Shown piece by piece: positions 11,538-23,602 of a stretch of DNA of 64,000 nt (position 1 is the stretch's first letter; every line of letters starts with the position of its first letter). Made by a program: the position numbers and the translations under genes. This DNA is from Branchiostoma floridae (lineage: Eukaryota; Chordata; Leptocardii; Amphioxiformes; Branchiostomatidae): positions 17,078,638 to 17,142,637 of the forward strand of contig NC_049995.1 in the NCBI RefSeq assembly GCF_000003815.2, read 5' to 3'. The notes below the pieces were generated by a model. That model did not search any database. It worked only from the letters and a program-made list of their open reading frames with translations, and was not told where the DNA came from.

Positions 11538-12039
11538 CGACCCCCCCTCTCCCCATTTTCAAAACCTTAATCAGCTACATGTAAAGACACATCCTTGCAG
11601 GGGGTGGAATAATTTTGCAACCTGCTTTTTCTAGGAAATTTGCATCTTTGGATGAACTGTGCAATAAGATCTTGACTTTTGCTCCTGTAATGAATTATAA
11701 TAAACTAGTTGTTTACCAGTCATATGATTTGGTATTAGTTTGCAGTTGTGATGTTTCTTATTTCGCCAAAATAGCAAACATGTCAAGGGGTTTGAATAAT
11801 TTTGCATGCAACTGTACGGTAATTACAAGCAACCAGGCCTAGGACTGCTATGGACTGTCTATCTAGGTGAAACGAGTTGAAAGCTACAGCGCCAGTCATT
11901 CCAGTTCCTTCAGCTACGGTCTAATTACTGACAATTATGTCTAATCTTAGATCGTCGAAAAAATGCAGTCGCCCACAAGAGATCTCTCCAATGATTGGAT
12001 GCAGAGGTTAATTGTGATGGACGATCGTCAGCTCTGATT

Positions 12040-12472
12040 ATCGGTAATTTTCCGTGCGGTAGCACTTTAATCATCTTACATAAGTTGAGTTCGCCCGTGT
12101 TACATCGTATCGTTAAACCATTGTAACCTCGTTTTCTTCACCTATGCATATGAAGGTGTGGAAGGTTAAAGAGAGCGTACAAAATTTCTTCTGGGAAATT
12201 TTCCGTGCAGTAGCACTTTAATCATCTTACATAACTTATCTTTTTGTGTGCAGGGGTTACGTCATGCCGTTAACCCCTTGTAATAGGGCCTTCACATTGA
12301 AACCGAATCAGCAGGAATCAAGCAGAACCAGCCGGAATGAGTCTGCAAGATCTGTGTCAACTCTGAGTAGTAGAAATTTTCCGTGCGGTAGCATCTTACA
12401 TAAGTTTTCTTGTTCTCTGGTTACAACGTATCTTTAACCCCTTGTAATAGGGCCTTCACACTGAAACTTCAT
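12040..12472. repeat. Three-copy tandem repeat, about 150-177 bp
   Basis: Units starting near 12047, 12197 and 12374 share attttccgtgc-gtagcac, aatcatcttacataa, ggttac and taaccccttgtaatagggcc. The SINE at 12477 begins immediately after the third unit. Confidence 0.8.
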
Positions 12473-12476
12473 GTGA

Positions 12477-12745
12477 GATCGCGTGGTGCAGCGGTAGCGT
12501 TTTTGGTTCAGGACCGAGAGGTCTCGAGTTCGAGTCCCACGATGTCACCGATTTGTGCCATTGAGAAAGGCACTTTACACGACTTTCCTCACTCCACTCA
12601 GGTGAAGAGGAGTACCTAGCTTCGGATAGGACGTTAAATGGAGGTCCCGTGTTAGGGGAGCTCCACACCTACGCACGTTAAAGAACCCCACGAGTGAGAT
12701 GGTGCGATGTACGATGGTACTAAATCCTTCCGTCTAGAATAGATT
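12477..12745 (+). mobile_element. tRNA-derived SINE
   Basis: The head has a perfect RNA polymerase III A-box (tggtgcagcgg, 12484-12494) and B-box (gttcgagtc, 12528-12536). The body (accgatttgtgccattgaga, aaggcactttacacgacttt, tcaggtgaa, agtacctagcttcgg) is shared with the SINEs at 31.4, 31.8, 33.5 and 43.1 kb. The 3' end is truncated near 12745 and no A-rich tail is visible. Transcription by Pol III is inferred from the boxes. Confidence 0.85.
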
Positions 12746-13172
12746 TCACTTTCCCGGCTGTTAGAATATATTTAACTTTAAGATAGCACTCTGTTATTAC
12801 CCTCACTGTTATCAACTGGAATTCATGTTTAATCAAAGAAGCGGATTTAAAGAAAGCTTTTGACAATATCTTCAATTACAGCAAGGTTTGAAGCTACATG
12901 AAAGGATGCTTTGCTAGTCATGCAATTACGCCTAATGTGTTTACTATGTAATAGCCCTTGGTGATAATTAGAAATTGACAAAAACACGTACAGCTTTCCA
13001 ATTTCTCATAATGCCCCAGTATGATTTAATTTCATTGATGGACCGAACCTTAATAAATAGCATTTTTCATTTGAATAGGCAGAATTGTATAGACAACTTG
13101 ATTCTGTAAATGACATTATGATGTGATCGTGATCCCACATACTGTTCACTCATGTATATATATCTGATGTAT

Positions 13173-13241
13173 CAGAGACCAGAACACATCTCTATTACCG
13201 TCTTGTTTAAAGTATTAATGCAGAGATGAGTCTGTGATCTG
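13173..13241 (+). ncRNA. Candidate pre-miRNA-like hairpin, copy 1
   Basis: The stem pairs 13173-13176 with 13238-13241 (CAGA/TCTG), 13180-13183 with 13231-13234 (CAGA/TCTG), 13187-13193 with 13222-13228 (CATCTCT/AGAGATG) and 13194-13197 with 13216-13219 (ATTA/TAAT). There are 3x3 and 3x2 internal loops, a 2-base bulge and an 18-base terminal loop. About 69 nt in all, close to pre-miRNA size. Strand is unknown because a hairpin folds on either. The core is identical in copy 2. I recognise no known miRNA seed, so this is inference from structure and conservation only. Confidence 0.35.
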
Positions 13242-13686
13242 TTCTTATGTGATTCTCTCTTCTGGGATGTCCCAATCGTGCCATGGTTGGTAATACCGGT
13301 GGATGATCCAATATCACTGATAAAAGATTGTTTATTATTTAAAATGACACCTGTACATATGGGCTTTGATGTCCAGAGGTATTGATTTATAGAAAGCTTT
13401 TAACAATATCTTCAATAAAAGGCACTGCATAGAAGGTTTATTTTCTTGTCATGTTATCGCGCCTAAAACGTATACTATGTTATAGCCCTTGGTGATAATT
13501 ATAGAATGGGAATGACACGTACAGAATGATAAAGTCGTTCCAATTTCTCAGAACGATTCCAGTATAATCTAATTCATAAACAACACACAAAGGCAGAGTT
13601 GTATAGATTGATAGATTCTTCAAATGAAATCATGATGTGATCGTGACTCCACATACAGTTCACTCATGTATATATATCCGATGTAT

Positions 13687-13755
13687 CAGAGACCAGAACA
13701 CATCTCTATTACCGTCTTGTTTAAAGTATTAATGCAGAGATGAGTCTGTGATCTG
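13687..13755 (+). ncRNA. Candidate pre-miRNA-like hairpin, copy 2
   Basis: Every base matches copy 1, shifted by 514, so the same stem and loops form. The flanking sequence outside the 94-base identical block differs at roughly one base in five. Two hairpins in tandem would be the layout of a small miRNA cluster, but a recent conversion tract would look the same. Confidence 0.35.
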
Positions 13756-14045
13756 TTCTTATGTGATTCTCTCCTTTGGGATGTCCCAATCGTGCCTTGT
13801 TTGGTAATACCGGTATTTAATCCAATTATATGCTACAAGGCGCCATCTTCTCAGCATGATTAGGATAAACCATATTGAGCGCATGACGAGATGCATTAAT
13901 GCGCGATCACTGGAGAAAACGTCGTCTGGGATTTGGTGGATTAGTTCTTGTTGACTGTGATGAGGTAGAAAAGGCCTGGCCTTATGAGAGATAGATACAA
14001 TGTGAATGTGACACGAATGCATCTTCAAACCATCCGTCCATTTCC

Positions 14046-14290
14046 AAATTCGTATTTTCCCAGAACTATCGTAAAGTGAATTTTTTTACCACCAAACACA
14101 GTAGATGCATCTTCTCTGGATAGTTTTAAAGAACACTTGCAGATAGATGTGTTAAAGTTAGATGTGACGGGTCGTTATGTGTTATATAACCAGCTGCTGC
14201 CGCGGCGCGTGCCTGCGTAGCTGGTGTGTTACGCCGAAGGGCGGTTATACCGGCTATATAGATACAGAATACAGGTCCATGGGCTCACCA
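14046..14290 (+). pseudogene. LINE 3' end, coding remnant plus tail
   Basis: One frame reads as a LINE C-terminus: a FPRTIV segment, a stop, then LPPNTVDASSLDSFKEHL and a terminal YNQLLPRRVPA before a stop at about 14218-14220. The tail follows (gctggtgtgttacgccgaag, cggttatacc, gatacag). The internal stop shows decay. It is the same family as 48680-49190 and 1270-1575. No reverse-transcriptase catalytic region remains. Confidence 0.7.
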
Positions 14291-14309
14291 CTTAATATAA
14301 TAGATAATA

Positions 14310-14560
14310 AAACATGTTTTTAGATGTTATGAAATAATATCTTAAATCCATTTTACAGTATACCAAAAAAAAACGACTGTGATTCGGTATAGAGAGCGAG
14401 GCTTTATGAGAGGTAGATTCTGTTTGAATGTGATATGAATGTGATTTGAATGAATATTCAGTATATCAGTCTGTCTGTATTTTACCGAATAGATTACTAA
14501 TGGTAACTGCTATATTAGATGTTATGATATAATATCTAAGATGCATTTCTTACAGGTCAT
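14310..14560. repeat. Two-copy tandem repeat, period about 203 bp
   Basis: The pair gatgttatgaaataatatc (about 14317) and gatgttatgatataatatc (about 14519), each followed by ttacag, mark two diverged units. Two tagattc/tagatac-containing segments between them are also similar. Confidence 0.5.
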
Positions 14561-15590
14561 AAGCATACAAAAACAAGGGGTTAAAAACATTATTCATTTA
14601 GCAGGACAATGGATTATAAACACAAATGATTATTTAAATGTCTGTTGTTAAAATGGTTAAGTTTCTTAATGACCTTTTGAATTTTTAGTTTGAAATAATC
14701 GACCAGAACACTCATGTGAACGAATAACATTTCAATTTTTCTAATGGCCAGATACTCTACACCTCCTAACCTTACTTTGAACTGTAACTTAATCATTTTG
14801 ACATTGTGCCTAAAAGGTCATATTAGACATTTTAGACAGTAGACGACATAATCAAGGTTCCAATGCAGGCATTGACTAATCGTCCCAGGTACAAGCTGTA
14901 TTTCTGGTGCTGAATTTGTCTGTTGTGTCCACCTTCTGGAAGTCGGTTTTGCCTCATAATCAGATGAACACTACTGCTATTAACCAAAAATGCAGGAAAA
15001 TGACGATCTGAAGCATCCTATAAAACACATGTAACAGATGGCAGCAGACATAATGTTTCCCTTCACATGGTCCAGCCTAACTAACTGCTACCCTATTCAT
15101 TCTTACCCGAACACAGTCGTATCAATATATCCAGATATATTCATATATATCTCTCTCTCCTTATATCAATTCAGATCTCTACACATGTTGACCAGTCCCT
15201 CCAGCCCTGCCCTAATGTAGCAATCCTACATAATGTAATCCAACACCGCAGTTTCTGGGACGCCTCAAGTAACCATGATGACAGCACTTTAATTTGATAC
15301 ATGTACATTTCTTGAGCGCAACTACACATTCCATGTGCTTTGATCTACCAACGAGGCAATTATCAGCTTTAATTTTAATCTGCCAGGTAATATTTAGGCA
15401 CTTATATTGCCTCAACATTGGAGGGGCGCCAAGAAATTTTTTTTTAACTCTTTGTTTGTAATTAGTCCACTTTAAAATTCAAACGTCATTGCTTTTCACT
15501 TTTAGTCGAATGTCCTAGAATAAATTAGACGCATATCTACATACATAGATGTGTATGATTGTTTCCATTCTTACATATATGTGTTTCTAC
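14561..15590. other. Unassigned non-coding stretch
   Basis: AT-rich, with a short tatatat/tctctct run near 15125-15165. Frames are under 70 codons and unrecognised. Confidence 0.4.
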
Positions 15591-15594
15591 CATG

Positions 15595-15660
15595 TGACCT
15601 GTACTTAACCCAGTAGGGCAAAAATGTGCAACGAAGGTCTTCATTCATTTATTCTTTATA
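15595..15660 (+). mobile_element. LINE 3' tail
   Basis: gtgacctgtacttaacccag, tagggcaaaaatgtgcaacg and aaggtcttcattcattta match, in the opposite direction, the tail at 18493-18560. Only the terminal part is present, ending in attca repeats. Confidence 0.6.
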
Positions 15661-15779
15661 ATGGCAATCATCGGCACACTTTCTATGGATCTGTCTTCTT
15701 TTAAGAACAAGAACCTGTAAAAAGACGCGACGGTTTGGTGTAACATTTGCCCAGCTCAAGAACATAACTTGTAACGAAG

Positions 15780-17240
15780 TAAAAGCTACAGCTAATACCA
15801 TCCTCGGCACTTGCTGAAAGTGTCTATAAGTCTTGCTTGCTCACATTTCGGATATGCAACAGAAGCTAAAGCTAGCTTGTTTGCTCAATATAAAAGTCAA
15901 CCCTCTGGCTATGTTATGGCCTATTAAGGGCAGAAGGTTTGTGATTATATAAAAGATGCCACGGGGATGCTTCTTGGCCCACACCTCCCATCGTGTTTGC
16001 TATTTCGGTCTTAGATCAGACCCACCCGCCACAGCCAATTATAAATGCGTTTGTGTTGAAAATGTTACCAAATAAGGGCAAACCGTACATGGTTGTAGAA
16101 ACTCTGTCCTCTTAAGCAAGCTTGTTTACTCAATTTAGAACGCAACCCTTTGGCTATGATATAACACATCAAGGACAAACGTTGTGTGATTAGACAAAGG
16201 ATGTCCTGTGAATGCGTCTTTGAACCCACACCCCCCCCTCCCCATCGTGTTTGCTATTTCGGTCTAAGATCAGACCTACCCGCCACAGCCAGTTATAGAT
16301 GTGTTTGTGTTGAAAATATGACCAAATAAGGACAAACAGCACATGGCTGCAGAAACTCTGTCCTCTTAAGCTAGCTTGTTTAGTTTGTTTACTCAATTTA
16401 GAACACAACCCTTTGGGTATGATATAGCTCATCAAGGACAAACGTTGTGTGATTACAGAAAAAATGTCCTAGGAATACGTCTTTGAACCGCCCTCCGTCG
16501 TGTGCCTATTTTGGCGTAAGCTGGCAGAAGCTACCCGCCACAGCCAAATATAAGCTGTTTGCTCAATTTGTGATATTTGGTAGTGCTCAAAATGCAGAAA
16601 CGCTGTCCGTGGGATACAATACACATGTTTCAACATCTGTTCCTTCTTTTACTCCTTTATGCCAAATATAGGCTGCCAGAGCAAATACCAACCCACTCTG
16701 TGTGATCCAACTCGCGTTGGTTGCTGACACTCTTACTCTCTCAAGGTTTCACGTTTGGCACCTAAAACCTTTTTTTCTCGACTTACGCTTAAGCTAGCTT
16801 GTTTACTCAACTTAGAAGTCAACCCTTTGGCTATTATATAAACCATTAAGGACTAAATGTGTGTTATTACAGTAAATTCGAATACTTTTTTTTACAACAC
16901 CCCCCTGGTAAAGCTCAACATAAGGACAAACACTACATGGTTGAAGATACCCCGTCCATAGTAGAGCACGTATATATAGTACACATATTTCAAGAGTGTA
17001 CCAAAAACACACATGGATACTTTGTGACAGAATCCAAATGTACAAGCCTACATTTGGCACCAAGAACCTTTAAGTTAATCTTTTCTTAGAAATGTCCGAT
17101 GTTACCTTCCAGATAGAGCAAATATCATCCCTATCTGTTTGCTCCAACTCTCGCTGTTGACACTTTTTACTCTCCCACGGTTTCGACACCTGAAACCTTT
17201 ATTTTCTGACTTTGCTGAAAGATCGAGATACATTTAAGCA
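15780..17240. repeat. Tandem repeat, about 255-410 bp units, 4 copies
   Basis: Units share aagctagcttgtttactcaa, tcaaccctttggctatg, aaggacaaac-ttgtgtgatta, cgtgtttgctatttcggtct, acccgccacagcca and gaaactctgtcct. Starts fall near 15865, 16122, 16380 and 16790. The last unit is longer and more altered. No conserved frame. Confidence 0.8.
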
Positions 17241-17651
17241 AACAATACAGGAAGTGTGTTGGTGTTGAAGTTTACTTTTTCCATATACCGGTTTTAACTG
17301 TGCCATTTGATTATGGATTGCCGTAGAAATTTTGTCTGTTTACAAACTTTAAGATATAAAAGTAGTCCAATAGCCTTTCTGAGGCCACTTTTAGTGTGCT
17401 GTTATCCATTTTGTTTATCAGAAGACAGAATCCATATATCTCTTTTAAACTGCTTTTAGCACCCCCCCCCCACACCGAAGACTATTTTTACATATAGGGA
17501 TTAAGTGAGGAAAGTCGTGTAAAATCTTTTTCCAAGGGGACATGCAAGGGGGCTTGTACCCAGTGCCTTTGGGTTTGGAGCCGTTTGATACTCCAGTCAT
17601 AACATTACAACAGCACAACGTCAAACGATCCGTGCATCAGGAATACTATTT

Positions 17652-18008
17652 TTTAATTTTTTTATTGGTATACATATAAGACAAGACACGGTGGTAAATG
17701 CACACTAGCAAAGCTAATATTAACTTTACCACTAGGACATTTGAAAATGGAATAAACAAAGGCAAAACAATTTGAGATCAAATAAAATAGTAGTACAGCA
17801 GTGGGGTGACGGATCCAACAAATAAATATATATACATACAAAATTTTGAAAAAAAATATCAATAAATTTGAAAACGGTTGGTCTGGAGTATGTATGTCTG
17901 TGTAAGCGGCATAATATGGGTATTTGTTTCTGTTGGTTAAGTGGGTAAACCCCTGAGTAAAAGTTAAGTTAAGACTGGGTCAGACGAAGTTTTCAAATCA
18001 AATCAAAT
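17652..18008 (-). mobile_element. 5'-truncated LINE 3' end with target duplication
   Basis: A T-rich stretch at 17649-17665 marks the poly-A end of a minus-strand insertion. The flanks carry atcaggaatacta before (about 17637-17649) and again at about 18008-18020, a target-site duplication of roughly 13 bp. The fragment is 3' untranslated sequence with an aataaa motif near the tail on the minus strand. No coding part is recognisable. Confidence 0.65.
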
Positions 18009-18399
18009 CAGGAATACTACTTGTATATCATTACAATGTCATGTGTTTACCAGTCGGTTTGATAATCAAAAGAGATTTTATATCAAAAATGTTTGTTTTT
18101 TCAGCGCTTTGTGATCCAAATTAACTCCAGTGGTTTCCCCTATGTTGTGTCCACTGTTTAAAATTTTTCCTTTTTATAGACTTGACAAACAACGTACCAA
18201 ACAATGCAACCAACCTGCCAGTCCTCTTTACCCCCTAGTTACCTTGCCTCCAGGCCCTCACACAATAAGATAACAACAATCAATTCACATGGCAACGCTG
18301 TAATCCACCCGTAGACAACCGCACAAACACAGGTAAACACACCTAAAACAATATGTTTTACTCCATTTGGGCTAGGTAATCATATTTGATATCATATTT

Positions 18400-18960
18400 G
18401 ATGTCACGCGAAGCTGCCTGTTATCCACTTGGTCACCGTAACATGGGTCGCCATGGACACCTGTCTTTGTGTGCCGACGTAATGATATAATGAATGAAGA
18501 CCTTTATTGCACATTTTGCCCCACTGGGCAAAGTACAGGTGACATGGTAACAGTCATAAGTATTTAACAATTTAAACAATTATATAAGACACTTCGCTAT
18601 CAACTGTGTCATCGCTACATTGGTCGTCATGGAGACACTTCTTTGTTTACTGACGATATGATTTAAGACGCATCGCTATAAATGCGTCATCGTAAAAATC
18701 AATCACCATGGGATCTTGTATCTGTTTATAAATGTTGTGATAAAAGCCGTTTTGCTTCTTTGTTTAGCGATGTTATGATCCTCATGACCTCAATGATAAG
18801 CGGCCTACAGGCTAAATTTGAGCTTCTCATCAATAAATAAAGGTTGAAACAAGACGTAAGACGTCTCGCTATTAACTACGTCATCGTCTTAACATCAATC
18901 ACCATAGAAACTCGTCTCTGTTTACGAATGTTGTGATAAAAGACGTGTCGTGCAAGGACA
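18400..18960. repeat. Tandem repeat, about 110-bp units
   Basis: Units share cgctat-aactgcgtcatcg, aatcaccatgg, tctgtttac-aatgttgtga and taaaagacg. About five diverged copies; one is interrupted by the LINE tail at 18493-18600. A second LINE-like tail with aataaataaaggttg lies at about 18800-18850. Confidence 0.65.
18493..18600 (-). mobile_element. LINE 3' tail
   Basis: Read on minus it ends cctgtactttgcccagtgg, ggcaaaatgtgcaataaagg, tcttcattcatt, matching 15595-15660. The aataaa sits about 15 bases from the end. Confidence 0.6.
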
Positions 18961-19214
18961 GGTTTATATTAAGGATTATTTCCCAAAGGTCGAGCGATTA
19001 CCGGACATACAATTGACGTATCGAAGATCATAGCTTCCAAAAGATTGCAGAAAATTTGACTTACAAGTGTCTAGGTTTTGAATAAAGATTATATTCGCTG
19101 TAATACTGAATAATGTGTGTTACCGTCGCTGAGATAGTGATGTTTTCGGTAGCGTTCGTATACATTATGTATGTTTGTACGAGAGATGCATTTGTAGGAA
19201 TTAAGTTGGACTTC

Positions 19215-19480
19215 AATTAATCAGATAACTTTATTGCACAACAATTCTAAAATGTCCAAACCATGGCATCTACGGATACATAACAACAGATGTATAAGGA
19301 TAATCTACGTAATAAAAAAAAACACCAGTTTATCTTATCCATCTATTTGCAATAGCAGTAGAATGTGGCAACACTAGTCTTCATTTCTTTTGTACTATTC
19401 TTTTTAGAATAAAGGAAAAAGAAGGTACAAATCTACGTAATACAAGGGTGCATGGTATGAAATTAAAATGATCTTTTGCA
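19215..19480 (-). mobile_element. LINE 3' untranslated fragment (tentative)
   Basis: cagataactttattgcacaa is the reversed form of the ttgtgcaataaagttatctg tail seen in other copies. The rest is AT-rich with no coding frame. The left end of the fragment is not defined. Confidence 0.45.
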
Positions 19481-20680
19481 ATAAAGATAAAGAAATACTA
19501 TTATCTTCCTACCTAACTCGTACCAAGTACCTTGACCTCAAGGTCGGTAAGAAGGGGGGGGGGGGGGGTAGCAATGAAGAAAGATAGAGAATTGTCCTCA
19601 TTCTCGTACTATTGTGTCATGCCAATAACAGAAAAGTACGTGACAAGCACTCAGAGCTTATCGTCAAAAGTTTCGGAAAGACGCACATGTCGTCTCCGCA
19701 TTAGAGGCTGCACTGGTATCAGCCGGATGTGCAACAGAGCGGGATATTAGTCGGAGTTGGGGCTCGTCAACGTCGCGTTCTGACAGGGGGTAAAACTTTG
19801 TACTTGAACTTGAAGTGTTATTAGCTTTGCCTCCTGACATGGAGACATGTTTGAGGCTGAACCGTGTGATGTATAGTAAAAGCATGATACCATAGAGCAT
19901 CCCCATAAAACCATCAAAAAGTATTTTTGAGCAAAACTGATTTTACGTGATTCTGTATTTTCAAACGCAGATGTATGCATAGTTGGAATGTTTAAAACGT
20001 TTGAAACATTTAGTGTAGCAGTCACTGCTAATTTTAGGCAATTTGCAGTTGCTTTGGAAAATGTACTTCTAAGTAGGAACAAAAATGTCTTTGTCCGTCG
20101 TTCTTCGTTTTTTTTGTTTTGTTATATTAGTTGCAATGGCAGCAAAAATTTAAACAAAAAAAAATGTTTTCAAAACATATGTTAAACTACAAACCAGGAA
20201 CATGAATCAGATTCAATGACAATTTCATACCAATTAAGAAATTGTACAAAGAACTCCAGTAGAACTTTACTTCTAGGGATTCAAAAATGATTTTAATTGA
20301 ATCAAGATGAAAAAGCGGAAGTTAAATAACAAAGAAAAATCCATGTATTCTGTTCTAAAGGCAAAAAGGTTATCGTACCCTTTCACACTTGTATGCATTG
20401 AAGCAATGCAAATCCTACCTTTGGACACATGAAGAGTTAAGCATCACGAAGACCCGGCCATTCCGAGATAACCTTTTCCAACATGCACTTGACAATGGGG
20501 GATGAGTTTCTGTATGCGGGTCAAGTTCCCTTATCAAAGCCTTGCGACACTCAAATACTCGCTCTCGCAAATCGGCGGATTTTTCGGCAACGCTCGATCG
20601 ATGTGTCGTTTGTCATTGCCACTGTACCCATTTACCAATCGCATTTCTCCTCCGGGCACCGTAAATTACACGGCGCAAGG
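19481..20680. other. Unassigned stretch with a poly-G run
   Basis: Contains a G-run at about 19555-19568 and several unrecognised frames, the longest 111 codons on minus (19747-20082). These overlap frames on the other strand and show no domain. I call nothing here. Confidence 0.4.
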
Positions 20681-20918
20681 CCCCCTTTCCACTAGACGGC
20701 GATCGCGATTCGCTCTCACTGCGACCTAAATAATATATGTGTAACCTTCGCTTTCACACTGGTTTTATAAGACAAAACGTAAAATTGTGACTGAGAAGAC
20801 AACAAAACACCGAAAGTGTAAAAATATGTGTTTCTATTCTATACAATTCGTTGAGAGATATGTCGAATTGTAGGTCGCAGAGCGAGCGCGGTGAGAGCGC
20901 CGTCCTAGTGGAAAAGGC
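20681..20918. mobile_element. MITE with about 46-bp terminal inverted repeats
   Basis: Left arm 20681-20727 (ccccctttccactag, acggcgatcgcg, ctctcactgcgacct) pairs with right arm 20872-20918 (aggtcgcagagcg, ggtgagagcgccgt, ctagtggaaaagg). The copy is diverged, the arms about 80% complementary. The exact ends and any target duplication are unclear, so I do not assign a superfamily. Confidence 0.65.
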
Positions 20919-21384
20919 GAATAACCATTCCCGTCGCCTTTCCGGCCCAACGTTTGATCTTTTCGCCCCGCAGACCTCTGACCGAGACAAATTGCGGACT
21001 GCCGACTGACGAAAATAAGATTTTCCGAAAGTATCTATCACAGGGTCTGAGACACTTTCAGGTTCAAGGGCAAAGTCCCCGGGGCAAGGTCGTTTCCGCA
21101 AGAGTAATAGAAGCAATGTCCTTAGATATTTAAGTAGTGGGTATAAAGGTTAACATATGCTGTCACCACAAATCATTTTTGCAAGGAGGCGCTATTTTGG
21201 TAACAAATTGCCTTCGCTGTTAGATGTGGAATAAAAGGATAATACGGAGCAAATTTTACTTGTCGACGAATCTTATCGAAGAAGGACGCCCCCTCAAACA
21301 TTGCGGGAGAGTGGACTTCTAGGAGAGTGTAATGAATATGTGTTGGCGTACGTGAAACAAGTTGACTCCGTTAAAAGCTTCTAA
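20919..21384. other. Unassigned stretch between two MITEs
   Basis: A 120-codon minus frame (20754-21116) runs across the MITE arm and this stretch. Since it is partly made of MITE sequence, it is not a gene. Confidence 0.45.
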
Positions 21385-21892
21385 GGCCACAGCATGTAAA
21401 TTTTATGGATGACATCCTATGCAGAGTGCAAAGATAATGCGATAAAAAAGACAAGATAGGTAAATTTCCAAATTAACACCATAAACGTCGTAACAAGATT
21501 TGAAGTGACAAAACGTGGTATCACATGTACAACTAACAAGCTATTCATTTCTGTATTAAAGAAGTGAACTAGTGTCGTAAAAATGACACTAGTGTGGTAG
21601 ACTGGTATCACTTGCCAAGCTGGCAGCTATATTCATGTTATCCATATCTTTGTCAAATTTACAACTATATCCAACAAGTTTCACTTCTATAACTATTGAC
21701 ATAGCTACCTCCCTAGTGTCACTTCTATAGGTATGATTATTAGGCCACAACACAACCCTGTTTGCCTATATTTTGGTCTAACTGACCATCCCCGAAGAGG
21801 AAAAACAATTGTTTTTCTTCTAAAATCAGGCGAAAACTAATGAGCGCACTGGTGTCATCCATGAAACTTACTTGCTGTGGCCTGATGTGCAT
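21385..21892. mobile_element. Harbinger-like MITE, copy 1 (508 bp)
   Basis: The ends are ggccacagcatgtaa (left) and ttacttgctgtggcc (right), inverted copies flanked by taa and tga. That fits the 3-bp TWA target duplication of PIF/Harbinger elements with one change. A second copy of nearly identical length lies inverted at 35271-35782, sharing internal landmarks such as accacactagtgtca and ttaatacag. Neither encodes a transposase. Confidence 0.7.
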
Positions 21893-22019
21893 TTGACTTC
21901 CAAGTGTGTGGGTCCCATACGAAGCTTACATAAGCTATAGACGTACGTCACCGGCACCTTTGAACACTTACAGACGACAGGACAGATCTGAAGACCGGCC
22001 GTCATTCTCTAGCGCAAGT
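21893..22019. other. Short unassigned spacer
   Basis: Nothing recognisable. Confidence 0.4.
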
Positions 22020-22607
22020 ACCTGGAATGGAAAAGTAAAGTAAAGTGTGTCAATCTCACCTCCTTCCTTTCCACTACTGTACCGCCGACAGTATGTTATA
22101 TAAGCTGATGCTGACGCACTTCTGATGCAGATCGGCGTCTTTCTTAACTTGATAAGACATTTCGCCAAAGCTAGAGGAAGTACGGAGGACCGTCATATCC
22201 AGATTTAGTATCCAAACTTTCGTATGGACGCTTCTGATTCAAGATATAACTTCAAGCGATGTAGCTTCTAGCAACTTAAACATCCTGCGTCAACGCTGCA
22301 TGCATGCTTCGGGTTTAAGCACCTTAAAAAGCTTCATAGAAGCATAATGAAATGTGGCCAGTTCATCTCCATACTTTCAACGGAAGTACAATTTCTAGAC
22401 TAATGTACTTCGTACGCACTCCGACGTTTTCTTAACGTAGTTATACACTTCATAAAAATCACAGGAAGGACATAGGCTGTTTTTGGCCAATGTTATTTTA
22501 TGACCTTTTATGACGGATTGAAAAAAGGATTTGAAATTCCAGATTCAAATGCTAGTTACAAACTTGACCTCACCGACCTCATATCTTGGGAGTGAAGTGT
22601 TCATTTG

Positions 22608-22609
<2 letters not shown>

Positions 22610-22673
<64 letters not shown>

Positions 22674-22853
22674 GGCAGAGACTGAGACTGAGACTGAAAG
22701 ACAGAGAGAGAGATTGAGAGAGAGAGAGAGATTGAGAGAGAGAGAGAGATTGAGAAAGAGATTGAGAGAGAGACAGAGTGAGAGGTTGACAGAGAGAGAG
22801 ACACAGAGAGAGAGAGAGGGGGGGGGAGAGAGAGAGAGAGAGAAAGAGATAGA
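22610..22853 (+). repeat. (GA)n / (GACA)n / (GAGATT)n microsatellite
   Basis: An agag run, then about eleven gaca units (22630-22672), then gagact and gagatt variants and more ga. Low-complexity DNA that creates spurious Ser/Leu/Arg-rich frames on all strands. Confidence 0.95.
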
Positions 22854-23529
22854 GGAACCGCACCTAAAACACAACCAACGAGCAAGTAACAACTTGGCTC
22901 CAAGTAGCGTACCTCCTTCCTTTCAACTACAACTAACTGTAACGTCGACTGTATGTTATATGAGCTGATGCTGACGCATGCACGATGCAGATCGACGTCT
23001 TTCTTAACTTGAGAAGACGTTTCGCCAAAGCTAGAGGAAGTGCGGAGGACCGTCATATCCAAATTTAGTATCCAAACTTTCGTACGGACGCTTCTGATTC
23101 AAGCTATAACTTCATGCTTATAGATTCAACTTTCATCTATTCACTTCATGCGATGTAGCTCCTAGCAACGTAAACATCCTGCGTCAACGCTGCACGCATG
23201 TATGTTTTAGCACCTTAAAAAGCTTCATAGAAGCATAATGAAATGTGGCCATTTCATCTCCATACTTTCAACGGGAGTAATAACACAGTTTCTAGACTAA
23301 TTTACTTCGTACGTACTCCGACGTTTTCTTAACGCAGTTATACACTTCATAAAAATCACAGGAAGGACATAGGCTGTTTTTGGCGAATGTAATTTTATGA
23401 CCCTTTTTGACGGATGTTACTGAAATTACAGATTCAAATGCTAATTACAAACTTTCGATCGCCGACCTCATATCTTGGGCGAATATTCTTTACTTATAGG
23501 TGAATTTTTCATTTGAATAAAATATACCG

Positions 23530-23532
<3 letters not shown>

Positions 23533-23602
<70 letters not shown>

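Larger units (their letters stand above)
12840..13835. repeat. Duplicated block, offset about 514-540 bp
   Basis: 12840-13320 and about 13380-13835 are homologous (gaaagcttttgacaatatctt, atagcccttggtgataatta, gtgatcgtga). Flanks are about 70-80% alike, but 13166-13259 and 13680-13773 are identical over 94 bases. This strong gradient suggests either conservation of the core or recent gene conversion. Confidence 0.85.

Noticed and set aside
20754-21116. 120-codon minus frame
   Set aside because: Part of it is the arm of the MITE at 20681-20918.
22545-23062. Long Ser/Leu/Arg-rich open frames on both strands
   Set aside because: They lie across GA/GACA microsatellites, which have no stops in several frames.
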